A program made the translations under genes and the position numbers. The notes below the pieces were generated by a model. That model was not told the DNA's origin. It worked only from the letters and a program-made list of their open reading frames with translations, and made no database searches. From contig OZ025256.1 of NCBI GenBank assembly GCA_964019135.1, positions 20,033,911-20,097,910 of the forward strand: DNA of 64,000 nt, written 5' to 3'. This DNA is from Arenicola marina. Its lineage: Eukaryota > Annelida > Polychaeta > Arenicolidae. Within the stretch, counting starts at the first letter, position 1, and each line of letters starts with the position of its first letter. Below, piece after piece: positions 12,769 through 27,875 of this stretch.

Positions 12769-15258
12769 TATTTAATTGAACCTAGTGCAAGGAATACACA
12801 CACGCATCATGGCCACTGTCTGGTTAATATTTCCCTAATGCCGAAGGACAGCATACTCAATGCTAATATGCTTTAAGAATACGCAACGATGCCCTCCATA
12901 ACCGCCAGACAGTCACATTTCCCAGCCTCCAAAAACTGGCATAAACAGTCAACTAGCCCCGCAGTTCAGAATAACAGTATGGCTTTAGCTCAGATTCAAA
13001 CGACGAGTTAACCCATGCTGCCCGCCCCTCTAGCCGCAAATCTTTGCGATCTCCGTCCACAGATATGCCCAGTTCTCTCGGGGCTCTCATGTCCCATGCC
13101 CCCACGGGCCACGTGAAGACTCTCCGACCAATGGGCTTTGACACCGAAAGCTTATTACTGGCAAGGATGATCAAACGCCGCCTTGTAATCTACTTACATC
13201 CTTCGTTCTGTTGCTGAAGCTGAGTTTTTCGATCTCTTTTGGCTTCGCCGATGGATCTCCATTTCCAAAGGAGGCGGCCAGTGTGGAAACAAAAAACTTC
13301 GCTCGCCCTAGAGACCACACGCGGCTCATCATTTCCTGTTGGTACGGGCGACTTCCGGTGACAGACGCCGCCAAGAATCTCGTCGAAGTGGAAGCCGGAG
13401 CATGATTCCTACTCTAGTAAAGCCGGTGCAAAATTTCTGCTCTAGTGAAGCCGTAGGAAGGTTCCTACTTTAGTGCCCCCACGTTGTTGCGTCTCCACAC
13501 TCAAGTTATCAACAAAAGATGCATTTGGCTCCTGACTGTAGTGTCGCGGGCTCGTTTTACTGTGGGCCGCCCGTCCGAGAAGAGGAAAAACAATGGCCGT
13601 CCATACAAATTAACGCGCCCTGCATGTAGTATACGAAATGTCCCACCGCGCGCCACCGCGAGATGAGGGTTCTCTCTATAGATCTATATCTCCTTCTCTC
13701 TCCATCTCTTTCCGTCTTTCCCTCTCTCGCTCGGTCTCTATCCCTATTTCTCTCTATTATTGTCTCTCTCTAATTGCCTCACTCCGGCTGCCTGTTTTTA
13801 TTTGCAGGCACACATATATGGATGAGGATGTGTGTGGGCCGGGGGCGTGGCGGGAGCCCTGACGGGCTTAGGAGCGGGCGCGGGGGAGATTATCGGGGTG
13901 ACATTTATTCATGACAGTAAGTCAGAACAAAACGCTGTCATAACAACCAGAATGTCTTTGCAGCGACGTGTGCTTTATATATGCTTTCCTATGTTTTCCA
14001 TCTTACTTTTAGTTTTCCTCCATGGTAGATCAGAATAAATATGCAATATGAAAAACCTCACAGAATTGCGTGCATTTATCTCGAGAAAACCCTTGACACA
14101 CATGAAATATAGTACGCAGAGTGGGTATTTCTCACGGTGTGTTCAGGCCTGAAGAGCAAGAAAATCGTTTCACGGACCAGACAGAAACATACCAGCCAAT
14201 CAGAAAACAGCATTTCGTTTTTCGCCGTCTCGGTTGGGAGGATTTATCGTCCACAAAAGCCAATCAAATCGAATGTTGCAACGAGCGTTTTAGTGCCATG
14301 TGCGTTTTTAGCGTTACGCATGATCCTGTTAATAAGCGATTTATTTTGATTAAATGCCAGAGAACAAGGAGGGGATCGTGGGAGTTAGGACTCGAAACGG
14401 GAATTGCAATTATACCATAATATCGCACAATTTAGAGACGGAGATAATGTTTAATCTATTTTATTACACATGCAGAAATAGACAATGATAATTCGTTCGA
14501 TTATGTAATTGTTGGATCTTAACCTGGAATTTGGTGAGTGACGCTATTGCCAGTGAGCAATCGATCTTAACTAGAGTCTGCCAACCATGGGATTCGATTT
14601 TTGTGTTGTTTGACATAATCGTGGCACGCCGGAATGACGTTTTATCCATGATGTGAAAGCGTTCCGTATGCTATCAAGATAATTGTAGTACGTCGATAAT
14701 GTGCATATATGCGACACGCATTCTAAACTAGCGCAAATAAACCATTGAATAACGGACATTTGCTTTGCACGTCTATATGATAGGAATCCAAGAAGGGGAA
14801 ACTATTGAAGAAAAAGCCTCACGAAGCTCTGGCGTCTTGCTTCATCACCTAGAGAAGAACAACAACACGGCCAACTTGTATTGATGTGTCATTTGCTTTC
14901 TGCCATGGTATTGCAATCCCATTATTTGTCGCATGATCTGAGCGTTGTGCTGTTGCCGCAATAAGAACATTTTGATAACAAATACATAAATCAGACCAAT
15001 CAAGATATCTGAATACTTCTCTGGATACGACTCTTTCTCTACGTCTTTTCTGCAGAATAAAGCGATTGGACATTGCTTCCGGTTAGGCCAAGGCAGACAG
15101 TTTGTCTATGAAGTAATCTACTTGTTTATTTTAGAATGTTCAAATATACAAGATATACGCAAATAATAACAATATCATTTTAACATTTGCAAAACATTTA
15201 TTTATTAATTCAAGAGTTGTACAATACACCGTTAGTTTCGCTAATTTATATCTTTCTA
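12769..15258. repeat. array unit B3 (2490 bp)
   Basis: Full B unit. It shares private variants with B5: CGCCCTAGAGACC near 13304, TGTGGGCCGCC near 13562 and the TATATATGC form near 13975. It ends directly at the A2 left segment. Confidence 0.92.
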
Positions 15259-18200
15259 TATTTGTCTGTTATATCATGATAATATTATTGGTAAATGGTT
15301 GATATATTTATATCTAATAGTAGGTATATAATATTATTTGTAACATAGTCACTGTATTGTCGAGGGCCTTGCGGATCGCGTCTGGCCGATCTTATTGCGG
15401 TACGTGAAGAGGAGAGAGAGAGAGATATGTACAGATATATCGAGCGAAATAGGGAGATACAACGTTAGAGATACAGCCAGGAAAGAGAGAGAGAGAGAGA
15501 GAGAGAGATCAGACGTATTGGTACGCCACGTGACCATGTCCAGCGTCCACCAGTACACACGGCGCCAGTCAAGCGCGCGGTAACCGGTGGCCGCCTGAAA
15601 CCAAGCTCACTTCCGGTTCAATCCGAGCGACGTTGGGGAATTTCCGTTTTTAGTCTTGACGTGGGGGAGAGGGGGACGGGGGGGGGGGGGGGTGGGAGGG
15701 CAGCGGGGTCCGCTAGGAGTGTGATTACAGTGGCTCTAATTGAATGTCACACACGACAACAGGATCGCCCCAACAGCTTTTAGGCGCCGCGTGTTTTCCA
15801 GGGGAATAGTTCTTGGTATTGTGCTCCCGCTGTGTTGACAGCTGATGGGCGTCTGTCTCTCTCGCTTTAATCAGGGGGACAAAAGTCCTGCAGAAAGCAT
15901 TGCCGGCCGAGCGACTGACTGGATAACTTGATTTTACCCCCAACATAATAGGGATGTGATGGAAGGGTGATGCGGCGTAATTGATCTGTGTAATCATGCC
16001 AGACAATACTGAGGAATTAAACTGAGTGGCGGAGTGCTATCTAACGCTACTGATTGGATAAGTATATTTTATTGAATCTCATTGCTGAGAGTTTAAGGAA
16101 TCAGTTCCAATGTTAAGAGCTAAGGAGTCCCTTTTTATTGCCCATATGTAGCCTAAATATACCTGACGGATTTGGCCAGAGACGCAATAGCATTGAAACA
16201 TTGTCCAGCAGAGAGAGGCACAAACTCACCCATACCATTTGTTTTGCCGTCGGCGGCATCAATGACCACACAAGCGATGACCAGTGGGGACAAAGCGATC
16301 GAGTAAAAAATGTTATCTTGGTCGATAAATGCGGTCCACCTCGTCACAAGATGTCGGGATAATCTACGGCTATGGTTTCAATCAAGAAATATTTTTCATT
16401 GCTGGTTGTCAAATATGGCGCTTTGAAACCGATCCTTTGCAGTCACAAAGCTAAACCAATAGTGGATGGGGATGAAGAGGGATACCAAGGGACCCCCTTC
16501 CTTGGAACATTGGGGACTCCGAGCGTTGTGCTGTGCCTGCAATAAGAACATTTTGATAACAAATACATAAATCAGACAAATAAAGATATCTGCATATTTT
16601 CTTTGGCTACGACTAACTTTTCTGCAGAATAAAGCGATTGGACATTGCTTCCGGTTAGTCCAAGGAATATGGTTTGTCTAAACATAAATCTATTTGCTTA
16701 TTTTAGTGTTTCCAAATGTGCAAGATATACGCCAATATGCTAATATGCATTAAAAATACGCACCACTGCCCTCCATAACCGCCAGACTGTCACATTTCCC
16801 AGGCTTCAAAAACTGGCATAAAAAATGAACTGGCATCGCAGTTCAGAATAACAGTATGGCTTTAGCTCAGATTTAAACGACGAGTTAACCCATGCTGCCC
16901 GCCCCTCTAGCCGCAAATCTTTGCGATCTCCGCCCACAGATATGCCCAATGCTCTCGGGGCTCTCATGTCCCATGCCCCCACGGGCCAAGCGAAGACTCT
17001 TCGACCAATGGGCTTTGACACCGCAAGCTTATTACTGACACGGATGATCAAACGCCGCTCTGTAATCTACTTACATCCTTCGTTCTGTTGCTGAAGCTGA
17101 GTTTTTCGGGCTCCTTTGGCTTCGTCGGTGGATCTCCATTTCTGAAGGAGGCGGCCAGTGGGGAAACAAAATACTTCACTCGCCGTAGAGATCACATGCG
17201 GCTCATCATTTCCGGTTGACGCGTGCGACTTCCGGTGACAGACGCCGCCGAGAGTATCGAAGTGGAAGCCGGAGCATGATAACTACTCTAGTGAAGCCGG
17301 AGGATAATTCCTACTTTAGTACTCCCGCGCTGTCTCGTCGCCACACTCAAGTTATCAACAGAAGATGCATTTGGCTCCTGACTTTAGTGTCGCGGGCTCG
17401 TTTTACTGCCGGCCGTCCGTCCGAGAAGAGGAAAAAAAATGGCCGTCCATACAAATTAACGCGCATGTAGCATAGGATATGTCCCACCGCGCGCCACCGC
17501 GACATGAGGGTTCTCTCTGTAGATCTATATCTCCTTCTCTCTCGATCTATTTCCGTCTTTCCCTCTCTCTCTCTCTCGCGGTCTCTCTATTCTTGTCTCT
17601 CTCTAATTGCCTCACTCCGGCTGCCTGTTTTTATTTGCAGGATGTGTGTGGGCCGGGGGCGTGGCGGGAGCCCTGACGGGCTTGGGAGGGGGCGTGGGGG
17701 AGATTATCGGGGTGACATTTATTCATGACAGTAAATATCAGAACAAAACGTTGTCATAACAACCAGGATGTCTCTGGGGCGCCGTGTGCTTTATATCTGC
17801 TTTCCTATGTTTTCCATCTTACCTTTAGTTTTCCTCCATAGTAGATCAGAATAAATATGCAATATGAAAAACCTCACAGAATTGCGTGCATTTATCTCGC
17901 GAAAACCCTTGACACACATGAAATATAGTACGCAGAGTGGATATTTCTCACGGTGTGTTCAGGCCTGAAGAGCAAGAAAATCGTTTCACGGGCCAGACAG
18001 AAACATACCAGCCAATCAGAAAACAGCATTTCGTTTTTCGCCGTCTCGGTTGGGAGGAGTTATCGTCCCCAAAAGCCAATCAAATCGAATGTTGCAACGA
18101 GCGTTTTAGTGCCATGTGCGTTTTTAGCGTTACGCATGATCCTGTTAATAGGCGATTTATTTTGATTGAATGCCGGAGAACAAGTAGGGGATCGTGGGAG

Positions 18201-19075
18201 TTAGGACTCGAAACGGGAATTGCAATTATACCATAATATCGCACAATTTAGAGACGGAGATAATGTTTAATCTATTTTATTACACATGCAGAAATAGACA
18301 ATGATAATTCGTTCGATTATGTAATTGTTGGATCTTAACCTGGAATTTGGTGAGTGACGCTATTGCCAGTGAGCAATCGATCTTAACTAGAGTCTGCCAA
18401 CCATGGGATTCGATTTTTGTGTTGTTTGACATACTCGTGGCACGCCCGAATGACGTTTTATCCATGATGTGAAAGCGTTCCTTATGCTATCAAGATAATT
18501 GTAGTACGTCGATAATGTGCATATATGCGACACGCATTCTAAACTAGCGCAAATAAACCATTGAATAACGGACATTCGCTTTGCACGTCTATATGATAGG
18601 AATGCAAGAAGGGGAAACTATTGAAGAAAAAGCCTCACGAAGCTCTGGCGTCTTGCTTCATCACCTAGAGAAGAACAACAACACGGCCAACTTGTATTCA
18701 TGTGTCATTTGCTTTCTGCCATGGTATTGCAATCCTATTATTTGTCGCATGCTCTGAGCGTTGTGCTGTTGCCGCAATAAGAACATTTTGATAACAAATA
18801 CATAAATCAGACCAATCAAGATATCTGAATACTTTCTTTGGATACGACTCTTTTTCTACGTCTTTTCTGCAGAAGAAAGCGATTGGACATTGCTTCCGGT
18901 TAGGCCAAGGCAGACGGTGTGTCTATGAAGTAATCTACTTGTTTATTTTAGAATGTTCAAATATACAAGATATACGCAATTAATAACAATATCATTTTAA
19001 CATTTGCAAAACATTTATTTATTAATTCAAGAGTTGTACAATACACCGTTAGTTTCGCTAATTTATATCTTTCTA
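15259..19075. repeat. array unit A2 (3817 bp, long class)
   Basis: Long class. The G run near 15677 is 15 bases. It lacks 19 bp immediately after the TTTATTTGCAG acceptor-like site: TTGCAG is followed at once by GATGTGTGTG at 17641. No other unit shows this loss. Confidence 0.92.
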
Positions 19076-21564
19076 TATTTAATTGAACCTAGTGCAATGA
19101 ATACACACACGCATCATGGCCACTGTCTGGTTAATATTTCCCTAATGCCGAAGGACAGCATACTCAATGCTAATATGCTTTAAGAATACGCAACGATGCC
19201 CTCCATAACCGCCAGACTGTCACATTTCCCAGCCTCCAAAAACTGGCATAAACAGTCAACTAGCCCCGCAGTTCAGAATAACAGTGTGGTTTTAGCTCAG
19301 ATTCAAACGACGAGTTAACCCATGCTGCCCGCCCCTCTAGCCGCAAATCTTTGCGATCTCCGTCCACAGATATGCCCAGTTCTCTCGGGGCTCTCATGTC
19401 CCATGCCCCCACGGGCCACGTGAAGACTCTCCGCCCAATGGGCTTTGACACCGAAAGCTTATTACTGACAAGGATGATCAAACGCCGCCTTGTAATCTAC
19501 TGACATCCTTCGTTCTGTTGCTGAAGCTGAGTTTTTCGATCTCTTTTGGCTTCGCCGATGGATCTCCATTTCCAAAGGAGGCGGCCAGTGTGGAAACAAA
19601 AAACTTCGCTCGCCGTGGAGACCACACGCGGCTCATCATTTCCTGTTGGTACGGGCGACTTCCGGTGACAGACGCCGCCAAGAATCTCGTCGAAGTGGAA
19701 GCCGGAGCATGAGTCCTACTCTAGTAAAGCCGGTGCACAATTTCTGCTCTAGTGAAGCCGTAGGAAGGTTTCTACTTTAGTGCCCCCGCGTTGTTGCGTC
19801 TCCACACTTAAGTTATCAACAAAAGATGCATTTGGCTCCTGACTGTAGTGTCGCGGGCTCGTTTTACTGCGGGCCGCCCGTCCGAGAAGAGGAAAAACAA
19901 TGGCCGGCCATACAAATTAACGCGCCCTGCATGTAGTATACGATATGTCCCACCGCGCGCCACCGCGAGATGAAGGTTCTCTCTATAGATCTATATCTCC
20001 TTCTCTCTCCATCTCTTTCCGTCTTTCCCTCTCTCGCTCGGTCTCTATCCCTATTTCTCTCTATTCTTGTCTCTCTCTAATTGCCTCACTCCGGCTGCCT
20101 GTTTTTATTTGCAGGCACACATATATGGATGAGGATGTGTGTGGGCCGGGGGCGTGGCGGGAGCCCTGACGGGCTTGGGAGCGGGCGCGGGGGAGATTAT
20201 CGGGGTGACATTTATTCATGACAGTAAGTCAGAACAAAACGTTGTCATAACAACCAGAATGTCTTTGCAGCGACGTGTGCTTTATATCTGCTTTCCTATG
20301 TTTTCCATCTAACATTTAGTTTTCCTCCATGGTAGATCAGAATAAATATGCAATATGAAAAACCTCACAGAATTGCGTGCATTTATCTCGAGAAAACCCT
20401 TGACACACATGAAATATAGTACGCAGAGTGGGTATTTCTCACGGTGTGTTCAGGCCTGAAGAGCAAGAAAATCGTTTCACGGACCAGACAGAAACATACC
20501 AGCCAATCAGAAAACAGCATTTCGTTTTTCGCCGTCTCGGTTGGGAGGATTTATCGTCCACAAAAGCCAATCAAATCGAATGTTGCAACGAGCGTTTTAG
20601 TGCCATGTGCGTTTTTAGCGTTACGCATGATCCTGTTAATAAGCGATTTATTTTGATTGAATGCCGGAGAACAAGGAGGGGATCGTGGGAGTTAGGACTC
20701 GAAACGGGAATTGCAATTATACCATAATATCGCACAATTTAGAGACGGAGATAATGTTTAATCTATTTTATTACACATGCAGAAATAGACAATGATAATT
20801 CGTTCGATTATGTAATTGTTGGATCTTAACCTGGAATTTGGTGAGTGACGCTATTGCCAGTGAGCAATCGATCTTAACTAGAGTCTGCCAACCATGGGAT
20901 TCGATTTTTGTGTTGTTTGACATAATCGTGGCACGCCGGAATGACGTTTTATCCGTGATGTGAAAGCGTTCCTTATGCTATCAAGATAATTGTAGTACGT
21001 CGATAATGTGCAGATATGCGACATGCATTCTAAACTAGCGCAATAAACCATTGAATAACGGACATTCGCTTTGCACGTCTATATGATAGGAATGCAAGAA
21101 GGGGAAACTATTGAAGAAAAAGCCTCACGAAGCTCTGGCGTCTTGCTTCATCACCTAGAGAAGAACAACAACACGTCCAACTTGTATTCATGTGTCATTT
21201 GCTTTCTGCCATGGTATTGCAATCCCATTATTTGTCGCATGCTCTGAGCGTTGTGCTGTTGCCGCAATAGGAACATTTTGATAACAAATACATAAATCAG
21301 ACCAATCAAGATATCTGAATACTTTCTTTGGATACGACTCTTTTTCTACGTCTTTTCTGCAGAAGAAAGCGATTGGACATTGCTTCCGGTTAGGCCAAGG
21401 CAGACGGTGTGTCTATGAAGTAATCTACTTGTTTATTTTAGAATGTCCAAATATGCAAGATATACGCAAATAATAACAATATCATTTAACATTTGCAAAA
21501 CATTTATTTATTAATTCAAGAGTTGTACAATACACCGTTAGTTTCGCTAATTTATATCTTTCCA
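19076..21564. repeat. array unit B4 (2489 bp)
   Basis: Full B unit sharing private variants with B6 (TGGCCGGCCATAC near 19901, GAGATGAAGG near 19967). Confidence 0.92.
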
Positions 21565-24500
21565 TATTTGTCTGTTATATCATGATAATATTATTGGTAA
21601 ATGGTTGATATATTTATATCTAATAGTAGGTATATAATATTATTTGTAACATAGTCACTGTATTGTCGAGGGCCTTGCGGATCGCGTCTGGCCGATCTTA
21701 TTGCGGTACGTGAAGAGGAGAGAGAGAGAGATATGTACAGATATATCGAGCGAAATAGGGAGATACAACGTTAGAGATACAGCCAGGAAAGAGAGAGAGA
21801 GAGAGAGAGAGATCAGACGTATTGGTACGCCACGTGACCATGTCCAGCGTCCACCAGTACACACGGCGCCAGTCAAGCGCGCGGTAACCGGTGGCCGCCT
21901 GAAACCAAGCTCACTTCCGGTTCAATCCGAGCGACGTTGGGGAATTTCCGTTTTTAGTCTTGACGTGGGGGAGAGGGGGACGGGGGGGGGGGTGGGAGGG
22001 CAGCGGGGTCCGCTAGGAGTGTGATTACAGTGGCTCTAATTGAATGTCACACACGACAACAGGATCGCCCCAACAGCTTTTAGGCGCCGCGTGTTTTTCA
22101 GGGGAATAGTTCTTGGTATTGTGCTCCCGCTGTGTTGACAGCTGATGGGCGTCTGTCTCTCTCGCTTTAATCAGGGAGACAAAAGTCCCGCAGAAAGCAT
22201 TGCCGGCCGAGCGACTGACTGGATAACTTGATTTTACCCCTAACATAATAGGGATGTGATGGAAGGGTGATGCGGCGTAATTGATCTGCGTAATCATGCC
22301 AGACAATACTGAGGAATTAAACTGAGTGGCGGAGTGCTATCTAACGCTACTGATTGGATAAGTATATTTTATTGAATCTCATTGCTGAGAGTTTAAGGAA
22401 TCAGTTCCAATGTTAAGAGCTAAGGAGTCCCTTTTTATTGCCCATATGTAGTCTATTTATACCTGACGGATTTGGCCAGAGACGTAATAGCATTGCAACA
22501 TTGTCCAGCAGAGAGAAGCACAAACTCACCCATACCATTTGTTTTGCCGTCGGCGGCATCAATGACCACACAAGCGATGACCAGTGGGGACAAAGCGATC
22601 GAGTAAAAAATGTTATCTTGGTCGATAAATGCGGTCCACCTCGTCACAAGATGTCGGGATAATCTACGGCTATGGTTTCAATCAAGAAATATTTTTCATT
22701 GCTGGTTGTCAAATATGGCGCTTTGAAACCGATCCTTTGCAGTCACAAAGCTAAACCAATAGTGGATGGGGATGAAGAGGGATACCAAGGGACAACTAGA
22801 CCCCCTTCCTTGGAACATTGGGGACTCCGAGCGTTGTGCTGTGCCTGCAATAAGAACATTTTGATAACAAATACATAAATCAGACAAATAAAGATATCTG
22901 CATATTTTCTTTGGCTACGACTAAGTTTTCTGCAGAATAAAGCGATTGGACATTGCTTCCGGTTAGTCCAAGGAATATGGTTTGTCTAAACATTAAACTA
23001 TTTGCTTATTTTAGTGTTTCCAAATGTGCAAGATATACGCCAATATGCTAATATGCATTAAAAATACGCACCACTGCCCTCCATAACCGCCAGACTGTCA
23101 CATTTCCCAGGCTTCAAAAACTGGCATAAAAAATTAACTGGCATCGCAGTTCAGAATAACAGTATGGCTTTAGCTCAGATTTAAACGACGAGTTAACCCA
23201 TGCTGCCCGCCCCTCTAGCCGCAAATCTTTGCGATCTCCGCCCACAGATATACCCAATGCTCTCGGGGCTCTCATGTCCCATGCCCCCACGGGCCAAGTG
23301 AAGACTCTTCGACCAAAGGGCTTTGACACCGCAAGCTTATTACTGACACGGATGATCAAACGCCGCTCTGTAATCTACTTACATCCTTCGTTCTGTTGCT
23401 GAAGCTGAGTTTTTCGGGCTCCTTTGGCTTCGTCGGTGGATCTCCATTTCTGAAGGAGGCGACCAGTGGGGAAACAAAATACTTCACTCGCCGTAGAGAT
23501 CACATGCGGCTCATCATTTCCGGTTGACGCGTGCGACTTCCGGTGACAGACGCCGCCGAGAGTATCGAAGTGGAAGCCGGAGCATGATAACTACTCTAGT
23601 GAAGCCGGAGGATAATTCCTACTTTAGTACCCCCGCGCTGTCTCGTCGCCACACTCAAGTTATCAACAGAAGATGCATTTGGCTCCTGACTTTAGTGTCG
23701 CGGGCTCGTTTTACTGCCGGCCGCCCGTCCGAGAAGAGGAAAAAAAATGGCCGTCCATACAAATTAACGCGCATGTAGCATAGGATATGTCCCACCGCGC
23801 GCCACCGCGACATGAGGGTTCTCTCTATAGATCTATATCTCCTTCTCTCTCGATCTATTTCCGTCTTTCCCTCTCTCTCTCTCTCTCGCGGTCTCTCTAT
23901 TCTTGTCTCTCTCTAATTGCCTCACTCCGGCTGCCTGTTTTTATTTGCAGGCACACATATATGGATGAGGATGTGTGTGGGCCGGGGGCGTGGCGGGAGC
24001 CCTGACGCGCTTGGGAGGGGGCTTGGGGGAGATTATCGGGGTGACATTTATTCATGACAGTAAATATCAGAACAAAACGTTGTCATAACAACCAGGATGT
24101 CTCTGGGGCGCCGTGTGCTTTATATCTGCTTTCCTATGTTTTCCATCTTACCTTAAGTTTTCCTCCATAGTAGATCAGAATAAATATGCAATATGAAAAA
24201 CCTCACAGAATTGCGTGCATTTATCTCGCGAAAACCCTTGACACACATGAAATATAGTACGCAGAGTGGATATTTCTCACGGTGTGTTCAGGCCTGAAGA
24301 GCAAGAAAATCGTTTCACGGGCCAGACAGAAACATACCAGCCAATCAGAAAACAGCATTTCGTTTTTCGCCGTCTCGGTTGGGAGGAGTTATCGTCCCCA
24401 AAAGCCAATCAAATCGAATGTTGCAACGAGCGTTTTAGTGCCATGTGCGTTTTTAGCGTTACGCATGATCCTGTTAATAGGCGATTTATTTTGATTGAAT

Positions 24501-25383
24501 GCCGGAGAACAAGTAGGGGATCGTGGGAGTTAGGACTCGAAACGGGAATCGCACAATTTAGAGACGGAGATAATGTTTAATCTATTTTATTACACATGCA
24601 GAAATAGACAATGATAATTCGTTCGATTATGTAATTGTTGGATCTTAACCTGGAATTTGGTGAGTGACGCTATTGCCAGTGAGCAATCGATCTTAACTAG
24701 AGTCTGCCAACCATGGGATTCGCTTTTTGTGTTGTTTGACATAATCGTGGCACGCCGGAATGACGTTTTATCCGTGATGTGAAAGCGTTCCTTATGCTAT
24801 CAAGATAATTGTAGTACGTCGATAATGTGCATATATGCGACACGCATTCTAAACTAGCGCAAATAAACCATTGAATAACGGACATTTGCTTTGCACGTCT
24901 ATATGATAGGAATCCAAGAAGGGGAAACTATTGAAGAAAAAGCCTCACGAAGCTCTGGCGTCTTGCTTCATCACCTAGAGAAGAACAACAACACGGCCAA
25001 CTTGTATTCATGTGTCATTTGCTTTCTGCCATGGTATTGCAATCCCATTATTTGTCGCATGATCTGAGCGTTGTGCTGTTGCCGCAATAAGAACATTTTG
25101 ATAACAAATACATAAATCAGACCAATCAAGATATCTGAATACTTCTCTGGATACGACTCTTTCTCTACGTCTTTTCTGCAGAATAAAGCGATTGGACATT
25201 GCTTCCGGTTAGGCCAAGGCAGACAGTTTGTCTATGAATTAATCTACTTGATAATTTTAGAATGTCCAAATATGCAAGATATACGCAAATAATAACAATA
25301 TCATTTAACATTTGCAAAACATTTATTTATTAATTCAATAGTTGTACAATACACCGTTAGCTTCGCTAATTTGTATCTTTCTA
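21565..25383. repeat. array unit A3 (3819 bp, long class)
   Basis: Long class with an 11-base G run near 21982. A short deletion at 24549 removes the block TGCAATTATACCATAATAT found in the other units. Confidence 0.92.
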
Positions 25384-27875
25384 TATTTAATTGTACCTAG
25401 TGCAAGGAATACACACACACGCATCATGGCCACTGTCTGGTTAATATTTCCCTAATGCCGAAGGACAGCATGCTCAATGCTAATATGCTTTAAGAATACG
25501 CAACGATGCCCTCCATAACCGCCAGACAGTCACATTGCCCAGCCTCCAAAAACTGGCATAAACAGTCAACTAGCCCCGCAGTTCAGAATAACAGTATGGC
25601 TTTAGCTCAGATTCAAACGACGAGTTAACCCATGCTGCCCGCCCCTCTAGCCGCAAATCTTTGCGATCTCCCTCCACAGATATGCCCAGTTCTCTCGGGG
25701 CTCTCATGTCCCATGCCCCCACGGGCCACGTGAAGACTCTCCGACCAATGGGCTTTGACACCGAAAGCTTATTACTGACAAGGATGATCAAACGCCGCCT
25801 TGTAATCTACTTACATCCTTCGTTCTGTTGCTGAAGCTGAGTTTTTCGATCTCTTTTGGCTTCGCCGATGGATCTCCATTTCCAAAGGAGGCGGCCAGTG
25901 TGGAAACAAAAAACTTCGCTCGCCCTAGAGACCACACGCGGCTCATCATTTCCTGTTGGTACGGGCGACTTCCGGTGACAGACGCCGCCAAGAATTTCGT
26001 CGAAGTGGAAGCCGGAGCATGATTCCTACTCTAGTAAAGCCGGTGCAAAATTTCTGCTCTAGGGAAGCCGTAGGAAGGTTCCTACTTTAGTGCCCCCACG
26101 TTGTTGCGTCTCCACACTCAAGTTATCAACAAAAGATGCATTTGGCTCCTGACTGTAGTGTCGCGGGCTCGTTTTACTGTGGGCCGCCCGTCCGAGAAGA
26201 GGAAAAACAATGGCCGTCCATACAAATTAACGCGCCCTGCATGTAGTATACGATATGTCCCACCGCGCGCCACCGCGAGATGAGGGTTCTCTCTATAGAT
26301 CTATATCTCCTTCTCTCTCCATCTCTTTCCGTCTTTCCCTCTCTCGCTCGGTCTCTATCCCTATTTCTCTCTATTCTTGTCTCTCTCTAATTGCCTCACT
26401 CCGGCTGCCTGTTTTTATTTGCAGGCACACATATATGGATGAGGATGTGTGTGGGCCGGGGGCGTGGCGGGAGCCCTGACGGGCTTAGGAGCGGGCGCGG
26501 GGGAGATTATCGGGGTGACATTTATTCATGACAGTAAGTCAGAACAAAACGTTGTCATAACAACCAGAATGTCTTTGCAGCGACGTGTGCTTTATATATG
26601 CTTTCCTATGTTTTCCATCTTACTTTTAGTTTTCCTCCATGGTAGATCAGAATAAATATGCAATGTGAAAAACCTCACAGAATTGCGTGCATTTATCTCG
26701 AGAAAACCCTTGACACACATGAAATATAGTACGCAGAGTGGGTATTTCTCACGGTGTGTTCAGGCCTGAAGAGCAAGAAAATCGTTTCACGGACCAGACA
26801 GAAACATACCAGCCAATCAGAAAACAGCATTTCGTTTTTCGCCGTCTCGGTTGGGAGGATTTATCGTCCACAAAAGCCAATCAAATCGAATGTTGCAACG
26901 AGCGTTTTAGTGCCATGTGCGTTTTTAGCGTTACGCATGATCCTGTTAATAAGCGATTTATTTTGATTGAATGCCAGAGAACAAGGAGGGGATCGTGGGA
27001 GTTAGGACTCGAAACGGGAATTGCAATTATACCATAATATCGCACAATTTAGAGACGGAGATAATGTTTAATCTATTTTATTACACATGCAGAAATAGAC
27101 AATGATAATTCGTTCGATTATGTAATTGTTGGATCTTAACCTGGAATTTGGTGAGTGACGCTATTGCCAGTGAGCAATCGATCTTAACTAGAGTCTGCCA
27201 ACCATGGGATTCGATTTTTGTGTTGTTTTACATAATCGTGGCACGCCGGAATGACGTTTTATCCGTGATGTGAAAGCGTTCCTTATGCTATCAAGATAAT
27301 TGTAGTACGTCGATAATGTGCATATATGCGACACGCATTCTAAACTAGCGCAAATAAACCATTGAATAACGGACTTTCGCTTTGCACGTCTATATGATAG
27401 GAATCCAAGAAGGGGAAACTATTGAAGAAAAAGCCTCACGAAGCTCTGGCGTCTTGCTTCATCACCTAGAGAAGAACAACAACACGGCCAACTTGTATTC
27501 ATGTGTCATTTCCTTTCTGCCATGGTATTGCAATCCCATTATTTGTCGCATGATCTGAGCGTTGTGCTGTTGCCGCAATAAGAACATTTTGATAACAAAT
27601 ACATAAATCAGACCAATCAAGATATCTGAATACTTTCTCTGGATACGACTCTTTCTCTACGTCTTTTCTGCAGAATAAAGCGATTGGACATTGCTTCCGG
27701 TTAGGCCAAGGCAGACAGTTTGTCTATGAATTAATCTACTTGTTTATTTTAGAATGTCCAAATATGCAAGATATACGCAAATAATAACAATATCATTTAA
27801 CATTTGCAAAACATTTATTTATTAATTCAAGAGTTGTACAATACACCGTTAGTTTCGCTAAATTATATCTTTCTA
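25384..27875. repeat. array unit B5 (2492 bp)
   Basis: Full B unit and closest sister of B3 by shared variants. The last block of the unit and its right neighbours carry other sequence types, which points to gene conversion or unequal exchange between units. Confidence 0.92.
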
